Source of the DNA: Sphingomonas sp. Leaf10
GTDB taxonomy: Bacteria > Pseudomonadota > Alphaproteobacteria > Sphingomonadales > Sphingomonadaceae
Reading direction: 5' to 3'
Length of the DNA: 64,000 bases
Assembly: GCF_001421245.1 (NCBI RefSeq)
Contig: NZ_LMKE01000011.1
Location: 12,250 to 76,249, forward strand
A program made the translations under genes and the position numbers. Position 1 is the stretch's first letter; every line of letters begins with the position of its first letter. Positions 58,048 through 64,000 of the stretch are shown in pieces. The notes under the pieces are model-generated. The model searched no databases and was not told the DNA's origin. It saw only the letters and a list, made by a program, of their open reading frames with translations.

Positions 58048-59058
58048 ATGCTCGACGGCAAGACGCTGATGATCACCGGTGGAACCGGATCGTTCGGTAC
58101 CACCGTGCTCAGCCGTTTCATCGAAACGGGAGTGCGCCAGATCATTGTTTTCTCGCGCGACGAGAAGAAGCAGGAAGATCTTCGGATCGCGTTGAAAAGT
58201 TCCAAGGTGAAGTTCGTCATTGGCGATACGCGCGATCCGCAGTCGATCAATACGGCGATGCGTGGCGTTGACTATGTGTTCCACGCCGCGGCATTGAAGC
58301 AAGTGCCATCGTGCGAATTCTACCCGATGGAAGCGGTGCGCACCAATGTGAACGGCACTGACAACGTCATCCGCGCGGCGATTGAAAATCGTGTGAAGCG
58401 AGTTGTCCTGCTGAGCACTGATAAGGCGGTTTATCCCATCAACGCCATGGGCATCTCCAAGGCTATGGCGGAAAAGGTGCTAGTGTCGCACGCCAGGGTG
58501 CTGGGCCCTGATGGTCCGGTATTGTGCGCGACACGTTACGGAAACGTTATGGCGTCGCGTGGGTCGGTCATCCCGCTGTTCATCGAAAAGTTGAAGAGCG
58601 GTCAGCCGATGATGATCACCGATCCTGCTATGACCCGTTTCATGATGTCGCTTGAAGATTCGGTTGATCTGGTTCTGCACGCATTCCAGAACGGTCAGCA
58701 GGGCGATATTTTCGTCCAGAAGGCGCCCGCCTGCACTATCGAAACATTGTCGATCGCAATCAGCGAGTTGTTTGGTGTGCCGTTGAACACTGGCATTCTG
58801 GGTACTCGCCACGGCGAAAAACTGTATGAAACACTAGTTTCCCGTGAAGAAATGGCCAAGGCCGATGATATGGGCCGGTATTGGCGCGTGCCGGCGGACA
58901 ATCGCGATCTTAACTACGAACTGTTCATTTCCGAAGGGTCTCAGGAAATGAACCAAGTAGACGATTACACGTCGCACAATACCGAGCGATTGAATGTAGA
59001 GGAAACTAAGCAGTTGCTTCTAACGCTTTCCTATGTGCAGTCTGAGCTTGGTAACTGA
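58048..59058 (+). CDS. UDP-N-acetylglucosamine 4,6-dehydratase (CapE/FlaA1/PseB type)
   Basis: This 336-residue extended SDR has GGTGSFG (11-17) for NAD(P) binding and the signature LLSTDKAVYPINAMGISKAM. Asp125 and Lys126 are the catalytic acid/base positions of this group, and Met134 replaces the Tyr of YxxxK (Lys138), as is usual in the CapD/CapE/FlaA1/PseB group. The product would be a 4-keto-6-deoxy UDP-sugar, inverted or not at C5. The start ATG 58048 follows AAGGGG; GTG 58021 is less likely. No CapF or CapG follows, so L-FucNAc synthesis is not implied; coupling to the upstream aminotransferase is. Confidence 0.88.
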   Translation: MLDGKTLMITGGTGSFGTTVLSRFIETGVRQIIVFSRDEKKQEDLRIALKSSKVKFVIGDTRDPQSINTAMRGVDYVFHAAALKQVPSCEFYPMEAVRTNVNGTDNVIRAAIENRVKRVVLLSTDKAVYPINAMGISKAMAEKVLVSHARVLGPDGPVLCATRYGNVMASRGSVIPLFIEKLKSGQPMMITDPAMTRFMMSLEDSVDLVLHAFQNGQQGDIFVQKAPACTIETLSIAISELFGVPLNTGILGTRHGEKLYETLVSREEMAKADDMGRYWRVPADNRDLNYELFISEGSQEMNQVDDYTSHNTERLNVEETKQLLLTLSYVQSELGN

Positions 59059-59088
59059 TCGCAAATTTGCCGAAGGATCAGTATAACC

Positions 59089-60618
59089 ATGTCAATCTTG
59101 CGCAACCCTGCTGTTTCGGGGATCGGCGCGCTGGCCGATTTCTTCTCGCTATTTGCGGGAAGGATCGGGGGTATACTGGTTACTTTTGTTTTCATTCCAC
59201 AGTTTAGTCGCTTGTTGGGTGATGACGTATTTGGTTCAGTTGCAGTCGTTTTGTCGTTACAGGCATTCTTCCTCGTATCCGATCTTGGGCTTGCAACGCT
59301 TATTAGTCGTGACACAGCGATCGCGCGAGGAAACGCTATTGCCCTGACTGCTGTAGTATGGATGCGTCGACGGGCCGAGGCGATATTGTTGATACTGGCC
59401 TCGTGTGTCGCTGCCATTGCGCTGATGATACCGATGTTGGCGGGTGCGGCATCGCCATGGTCCCTATCGGTGGGGGCAAACGTAGCGATGATCGCGTTGC
59501 TGATCCTGGCACTGATCGTGACGAACGTGGCGCAACTAAGTCTCAATTCGCTTGGTCTCTATCGGATGAGTGCGGCGACGGCCGTGATCGGTGCCGTAGT
59601 GCGCGGTGCCGCCACAGTGGCGGTGTTGCGCTATTCCCCGACCTTTTCCGCCTTTCTCCAGGTGCAGCTCGGCGTAGCGGTTATTCATTTTGCGGCCGTG
59701 CGCTGGCTTGTCGAACGACAATGTGGTCCGCTGATCGGACGGGAGCCGTTGTTGCACCGCGATGCAGTGCTGGATCTTTTGCGTCGATGCGTGCCGCTTA
59801 CAGTATATACGCTGGCGTCCGCTGCTGCGGTCAATCTGGATAAGACGATCGTTAGTGGGTTCATTTCGCTAGAAAGCGCTGGAACATATTTTCTGGCGAC
59901 GACCTATGCTCTCGTGCCGGTGGCGGTCTTGTCGGGGCCAATAAACAGTTATTTCGCTCCCCGTGTAGCACATGCGCGACATGCTGGTGATAGACTGGTC
60001 GAGCACCGCCTAGCGTTAATATTTCAGCTGGTGTTGATGTGCATGGTTATTGGACCATCACTTGGTCTAATGTTCCAAATGGCGGATTGGCTGAATTTGT
60101 GGATGCATGATGCTACCAAGGCGGCGCGTGTCATGGAAGTTGCTCCCATCTTGCTGGCGGCGGGGGCGCTGTCCGGGACAGGTTATTATCCCACTACCTA
60201 TCTGATCGCTGCAGGGGACAACGACTATCTGGCTCGGCTGTCCTTGGTTTGTGGAGTCAGCGTTCTGGTCGCGGCGGTCATATTCGCATCGCGGGATGAC
60301 CTGACCGGACTGGCATGGAGCTATTTCGCCTTTTATGCGGCGGGTTTCGCTGGATTGTGGGTTCGCATGACTTGTCTCCCCGGCGGCAGGCCGCTCGTCC
60401 GAGTCCTGATCATCGCCTATACGATACCGACAGTCGTGGTGGCGGTTGGCTATTGGGCGGCCACCCGTTTGATCGGTACAATCGTGTCCGATGTCGTGCG
60501 ATTGTTACTGCCGATGACGATCGGATCGGTACTCGGGATGATAGCGGCTGCTGTCGTGTTTTACATATGGTCGCGTCGTACTGCTGTCCGCGAACCTTCT
60601 TTTGGGACTATCCAGTGA
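59089..60618 (+). CDS. Oligosaccharide flippase, Wzx-like
   Basis: This 509-residue, very hydrophobic protein has about 12-14 membrane helices and the early motif of the polysaccharide flippase family (LLGDDVFGSVAVVLSLQAF, then SDLGLATLISRD). Such proteins move the lipid-linked repeat unit across the inner membrane. The last four codons overlap the next gene's GTG start by four bases. It is the only flippase in the operon. Confidence 0.9.
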   Translation: MSILRNPAVSGIGALADFFSLFAGRIGGILVTFVFIPQFSRLLGDDVFGSVAVVLSLQAFFLVSDLGLATLISRDTAIARGNAIALTAVVWMRRRAEAILLILASCVAAIALMIPMLAGAASPWSLSVGANVAMIALLILALIVTNVAQLSLNSLGLYRMSAATAVIGAVVRGAATVAVLRYSPTFSAFLQVQLGVAVIHFAAVRWLVERQCGPLIGREPLLHRDAVLDLLRRCVPLTVYTLASAAAVNLDKTIVSGFISLESAGTYFLATTYALVPVAVLSGPINSYFAPRVAHARHAGDRLVEHRLALIFQLVLMCMVIGPSLGLMFQMADWLNLWMHDATKAARVMEVAPILLAAGALSGTGYYPTTYLIAAGDNDYLARLSLVCGVSVLVAAVIFASRDDLTGLAWSYFAFYAAGFAGLWVRMTCLPGGRPLVRVLIIAYTIPTVVVAVGYWAATRLIGTIVSDVVRLLLPMTIGSVLGMIAAAVVFYIWSRRTAVREPSFGTIQ

Positions 60619-61784
60619 CTTTGCTCTCTATCGTCATTCCTTCGCACAACCGACAGATTTATGCCGCGATCGCTGTGCGAAAGATCGTCGAGATACTGTC
60701 TGATGCGCAGGTCATCGTCAGCGATACGAGTACGGACGAAAGTCTACGCGACATGCTGCCGGCGAATGTCGAATATGTACGGCCGGGACGTCCGATGGAT
60801 GTCGTTTCGCATTTCGAATTCGCGCTGGCCCGCGCACATGGACGATACGTGATGTTTCTGGGTGACGACGACTGCGTCGGACCAGGTCTCGAGCAAATCG
60901 TGCGCTGGGCGGATCGTCACGATGTGGATGCGGTCGTCAGCTACGGAAAATCCTTCATCGCCAATTATTTCTGGCCTGGTATCCGCTCGCGTTTTTATGG
61001 CGATGGCTATGCCAGCAAGCTCTTCGTGCATCCGTTCACCGGTGAGGCGCGACGGATTGATCCGATCGCGGCGCTGCGCGACGCTTTGCACAATTTGGGC
61101 CAAGGACTGGGCGCGATGCCCCGCGTCTATCATGGATTGGCATCGCGGGCGTTAATCGACCGGGTGCGCGACCGGTTCGGAACGCTTTTCAGTGGCGTCA
61201 CGCCCGATATTTCCAGCGCGGCGATGCTGAGCGGACTTGCTCGCAATGTCTGGCAGGTAGACTATCCCTTTTCCCTGCCGGGTGGATCGCCGGCAAGTAC
61301 GGCCGGCACAGGCGCGGCGGGAACCGACATGACGTCGCTGACCCAGCATCCCCACACCGCCGCTTTCAGCGACTTGCGGTGGGATCCGCTGATCCCGGAA
61401 TATTACGCACCCTACATCGTGTGGGCCTATTCGCTGAAACAGGCAGCCGACCGACTTGATCGTTCCGACCTGTCGCCCAACCTTGCCTATCTCTATGCCG
61501 TGTCGTTGTTACGGCATCGTAGGCAGCGCGACCGGATCATCCAGTCGCTGCGTTGCGCGCGTACGGCATCGGGCGGGATCGGACTTCCTGCAGTCGGATT
61601 GCAGATTGTTCGCGAACTTGGCCTACAAGGGAAGCGAATTGCAAACCGGCTTGCATCGCCCGGGCCTGGAGGGCGTGCGCAACAATTTGGCAACCTTCCA
61701 GATATAGGGGTCGCATATGACAGGTTGCAGCAGTATATTACCGATACGGGCATTATTATTAAATTGCCCAATGCGGCTATATGA
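60615..61784 (+). CDS. Glycosyltransferase, family 2 (GT-A fold)
   Basis: This 389-residue protein opens with LLSIVIPSHNR, the GT2 nucleotide-binding strand, and has a metal-binding DxD as FLGDDDCVGPG (Asp84-Asp86). The long C-terminal region (about 200-389) is less recognisable and may include a helix-rich extension. It starts with GTG 60615, overlapping the flippase stop. It probably adds one sugar of the repeat unit. It is the only evident GT in this window, so other glycosyltransferases should lie beyond 64 kb or elsewhere. Confidence 0.87.
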   Translation: MTLLSIVIPSHNRQIYAAIAVRKIVEILSDAQVIVSDTSTDESLRDMLPANVEYVRPGRPMDVVSHFEFALARAHGRYVMFLGDDDCVGPGLEQIVRWADRHDVDAVVSYGKSFIANYFWPGIRSRFYGDGYASKLFVHPFTGEARRIDPIAALRDALHNLGQGLGAMPRVYHGLASRALIDRVRDRFGTLFSGVTPDISSAAMLSGLARNVWQVDYPFSLPGGSPASTAGTGAAGTDMTSLTQHPHTAAFSDLRWDPLIPEYYAPYIVWAYSLKQAADRLDRSDLSPNLAYLYAVSLLRHRRQRDRIIQSLRCARTASGGIGLPAVGLQIVRELGLQGKRIANRLASPGPGGRAQQFGNLPDIGVAYDRLQQYITDTGIIIKLPNAAI

Positions 61785-62268
61785 ATTGTTCGTTGGAATA
61801 TACCTGAATAGTATTAAGTTATTTTAATATAAAGGCGCTGCTATCCTGTTCTATATTAAGGATGATGCCGGGATTATGTAATATGCTATCGCTCTTGGTG
61901 GAGCGGGATAAGCGGATAAATCCGATTAGGCCGAACAATAGTGGTAGGCCGCTGGTGGATAACCGAAGAATATATTAGGCACTATTGGTTTCGTAAACCG
62001 CAATAGGCTGCGCTGCCGAGATGCTCCCGGTGCCTACGGTCTTGCAAGACGCTTTGTAATCGGTGGAAGTACCAGGGAAAGAGGCGGCCACCCGAATGGC
62101 GGACTGGCTGCCGAGGTCAGGATGCTGGCCGATCCTGAGCGGCTCGGATACTGCCGGCGGGACCAGATCGAGCGCCCGTTCAACAAATTGAAGGGTGGCG
62201 CCGCCCGAGGCACCATGCAACGCAGTCGCATTGTGCCAATCCGCTTTGGACACTACACGTCAGCCAGT
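61785..62268. other. Gene-free gap in the EPS operon with transposase remnant
   Basis: The first 190 bases are AT-rich (TTAAGTTATTTTAATATAAA near 61816) and non-coding. From about 62125 the DNA is GC-rich and encodes a fragment resembling an IS5-type transposase end. The gap interrupts an otherwise tightly packed operon, so the polymerase gene may need its own promoter here. Confidence 0.6.
62125..62235 (+). mobile_element. Degraded IS5-family transposase remnant
   Basis: In one frame the translation reads GYCRRDQIERPFNKLKGG, matching the YRxRxxIERxFNKLK catalytic-Glu motif near the C-terminus of IS5-group transposases. The expected RxxATRYDK continuation has decayed (AARGTMQRSR), no upstream DD residues are present, and no terminal repeats are seen. 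Confidence 0.55.
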
Positions 62269-63636
62269 ATGTCCACGCATCGTCGATCCGGCCGTTGGGC
62301 CAATCTCAGCCTTTCTTTTTTCCTGCTATGCGCGCTTCTGCTCGTCCTGATGTTGATGGGGGGGGCATCGCGTGCGGACGCCATGGGGCAGGTCGTGGTG
62401 CGTGGTACCACATGGCTTCTCGTGATCCTCTGCATTTTGTTCGGATCACCGCCGGATATGCGTCAGGTGCGTCCCGTCGCGATGTTGCTGCTCGCCGCGT
62501 TCGTGTTGGTCCTTGTGCAACTCGTGCCGCTACCGCCAAGTGTCTGGCAGATGCTTCCGGGCCGCGCGAACTTAGGCGGTATCATCGATCCACTGTCTTG
62601 GCGGCCGTTGGCGATCGTACCTGGCGCTGCATGGAATGCGGCGTCATCGTTGATCGTGCCATTCGCCGTTCTGTTGTTTCTGGCTGGTATGGAACCGCGT
62701 GAACGAGCCTGGCTGCCCGGCATTCTGCTCGGCCTGGCCGCTTTTTCCATGATCATCGGATTGCTGCAATTTTCCGGAGCCGGTTTTGCCAACCCGTTCA
62801 TCAACGACACGCCAGGGCAGGTCGCCGGCATGTTTGCTAACCGCAATCATTTTGCGTTGTTTCTGGCATTGGGTTGCCTGATCGCACCGACATGGGCGTT
62901 CGGTAACAGTCGACCTGGTTGGCGAATTCCGATCGCGCTTGGCCTTCTCATCCTGTTTGCAATGACGATATTGGCCAGTGGTTCGCGTGCCGGCATATTG
63001 GTTGGTGTTCCGGGCATCGGTATCGGGCTGTTCATGGCCCGTAATGGTATTCGACGGATGTTGCGTCACGCTCCACGCTGGATGTTCCCGGCGATACTAG
63101 TTGGAGTGGTCGCATTGATTGCGATATTCATACTATTGCTGGTCGCTGCGGATCGGGCGGTTTCGATTGACCGCGCATTTGCGCTGGACCGGGCGGAGGA
63201 TATGCGAACGCGTGGCTTGCCGACAGTGCTTGCGATGGTGTCCCTCTATTTTCCGGCCGGATCAGGATTTGGTGGGTTCGACCCTATGTTCCGCATGCAC
63301 GAACCGTTTGAATTGCTGAAGCCGACCTATTTCAATCACGCTCATAATGATTTTCTCGAAATCGCGCTGGACGGCGGCCTTCCCGGCGTGCTGTTGCTCG
63401 CGGCGGCGATCGGATGGTGGCTAATTGCCAGTATTCGTGCCTGGCGCGGCGACACAAGCTATGCGACGGCACGGTTGGGATCGGCGCTGTTGCTGCTGAT
63501 CTTCATGGCCAGCATGTTGGATTATCCGGCTCGTACGCCTATGATGATGGCCGTGATCGTCATCGCCGCATCGTGGTTGAACGCTTCTGCCGATTTCCGA
63601 GCCAAAACGGCGGCACGCGTCGACCGCCTTGCCTGA
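62269..63636 (+). CDS. O-antigen ligase/polymerase (Wzy/WaaL-like) membrane protein
   Basis: This 455-residue protein has about 10-12 membrane helices and the family's large periplasmic loop with FNHAHNDFLEIALDGGLPGV and, earlier, GMFANRNHFALFLALG. In a Wzx/Wzy locus, a WaaL/Wzy-type protein polymerises repeat units, the likelier role here because Wza-like export follows. The ATG at 62269 was chosen because upstream in-frame codons encode the transposase remnant. Confidence 0.88.
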   Translation: MSTHRRSGRWANLSLSFFLLCALLLVLMLMGGASRADAMGQVVVRGTTWLLVILCILFGSPPDMRQVRPVAMLLLAAFVLVLVQLVPLPPSVWQMLPGRANLGGIIDPLSWRPLAIVPGAAWNAASSLIVPFAVLLFLAGMEPRERAWLPGILLGLAAFSMIIGLLQFSGAGFANPFINDTPGQVAGMFANRNHFALFLALGCLIAPTWAFGNSRPGWRIPIALGLLILFAMTILASGSRAGILVGVPGIGIGLFMARNGIRRMLRHAPRWMFPAILVGVVALIAIFILLLVAADRAVSIDRAFALDRAEDMRTRGLPTVLAMVSLYFPAGSGFGGFDPMFRMHEPFELLKPTYFNHAHNDFLEIALDGGLPGVLLLAAAIGWWLIASIRAWRGDTSYATARLGSALLLLIFMASMLDYPARTPMMMAVIVIAASWLNASADFRAKTAARVDRLA

Positions 63637-63710
63637 CCGCCAGCTTTACCTAGCCAAAGGCAGCAACTATAGGCTGCCGACTTCCTATCGATCGTGGATT
63701 ATCCAAGCGC

Positions 63711-64000
63711 ATGCGCAAGCTTTGTATTGCTTTCCTGATTGCGGGAGCCCTTGCAGGATGCGCCGGCCGTCAGCAGCTCACGTCGACTGAGCGACTGACC
63801 GTCGTGAATGGCACTGCCATCCTGCCCGCGCCAGATCGCGGAGATCTGACTGCAGCGGATCGCCCGGCGTTGATTGGGCCACTCGACACAATCCAAGTCG
63901 ACGTGTTCAATATTCCCGATCTGAGCCGTGAGATGCAGGTGGATGCGAGTGGCCGTATCGCCATGCCGCTGGCCGGGACGATCGATGCCCGCGGTCGGAC
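63711..64000 (+). CDS. Polysaccharide export outer-membrane lipoprotein, Wza-like, 3'-truncated by the window end
   Basis: The first 96 residues are visible. A lipoprotein signal with lipobox LAGC (Cys17) is followed by IGPLDTIQVDVFNIPDLS and MQVDASGRIAMPLAGTI, which match the start of the poly_export domain of Wza/GumB-type proteins. These form the outer-membrane pore for EPS. The gene starts 74 bases after the polymerase and continues past base 64,000. A Wzc-type co-polymerase would be expected next but is outside the window. Confidence 0.9.
   Translation, partial: MRKLCIAFLIAGALAGCAGRQQLTSTERLTVVNGTAILPAPDRGDLTAADRPALIGPLDTIQVDVFNIPDLSREMQVDASGRIAMPLAGTIDARGR

Noticed and set aside
58048-59058. 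Assignment of the dehydratase to an L-FucNAc (CapE-CapF-CapG) pathway
   Set aside because: No CapF or CapG homologue lies in the visible operon; the adjacent aminotransferase and GNAT fit a 4-amino sugar better.

Overview
The window is GC-rich DNA (roughly two thirds G+C by eye) from an alphaproteobacterium. Sphingomonads are the best guess: several RTX (Ca2+-binding nonapeptide) exoproteins, a long TonB receptor, an ECF sigma/anti-sigma pair beside a subtilisin, dispersed palindromic repeats of the kind common in sphingomonad genomes, and an exopolysaccharide (EPS) locus with rml genes. This placement is inference; no rRNA or other taxonomic marker is present.

Layout. (1) 1-11.9 kb: the 3' part of a giant RTX protein, at least 3,975 residues, in three zones of higher-order repeats. 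(2) 12.1-16.1 kb: UDP-glucose dehydrogenase, a LuxR-type regulator, a membrane-anchored HTH/TPR protein, and a divergent pair of tiny genes. (3) 16.2-24 kb: two divergent RTX genes, one a serralysin-like M10 metalloprotease, flanked by a 45-bp perfect direct repeat of the 3' end of an AarF/UbiB-type kinase gene. (4) 24-32 kb: orphan HigA-like antitoxin bracketed by two near-identical repeats, TonB receptor, Fic protein, metallo-beta-lactamase-fold hydrolase, and an SDR plus GH130 operon. (5) 32.2-37.6 kb: another RTX protein, anti-sigma and ECF sigma factor, divergent from an S8 protease and a Gly-rich secreted protein; a perfect inverted repeat lies between the divergent genes. (6) 37.9-49.8 kb: a 2,496-residue autotransporter and a fourth RTX protein of the shared-repeat type. 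(7) 49.8-64 kb: rmlCBDA on the minus strand, then a plus-strand Wzx/Wzy-type EPS operon (initiating sugar transferase, GNAT, two DegT/StrS proteins, UDP-sugar 4,6-dehydratase, flippase, GT2, polymerase/ligase, Wza-like lipoprotein cut by the window end).

How the parts fit. Ugd (UDP-glucuronate) and Rml (dTDP-L-rhamnose) supply sugars. The dehydratase, aminotransferase and acetyltransferase look able to make an N-acylated 4-amino-4,6-dideoxy sugar, and the operon assembles and exports the polymer. The RTX proteins and the autotransporter are surface or extracellular proteins, so the window reads as a cell-surface, matrix and adhesion region.

Most notable observations. Four separate RTX proteins share one module order: RTX block, conserved linker, then 6 to 8 copies of a 40-residue repeat, and in two of them a terminal cap plus PPC-like domain. 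One DegT/StrS protein has Arg in place of the PLP-binding Lys, directly beside an intact paralogue. A palindromic repeat is inserted in frame in the S8 protease gene. Four copies of a long inverted 'GGTTCACGCGAAGGCGC' repeat are dispersed through the window.
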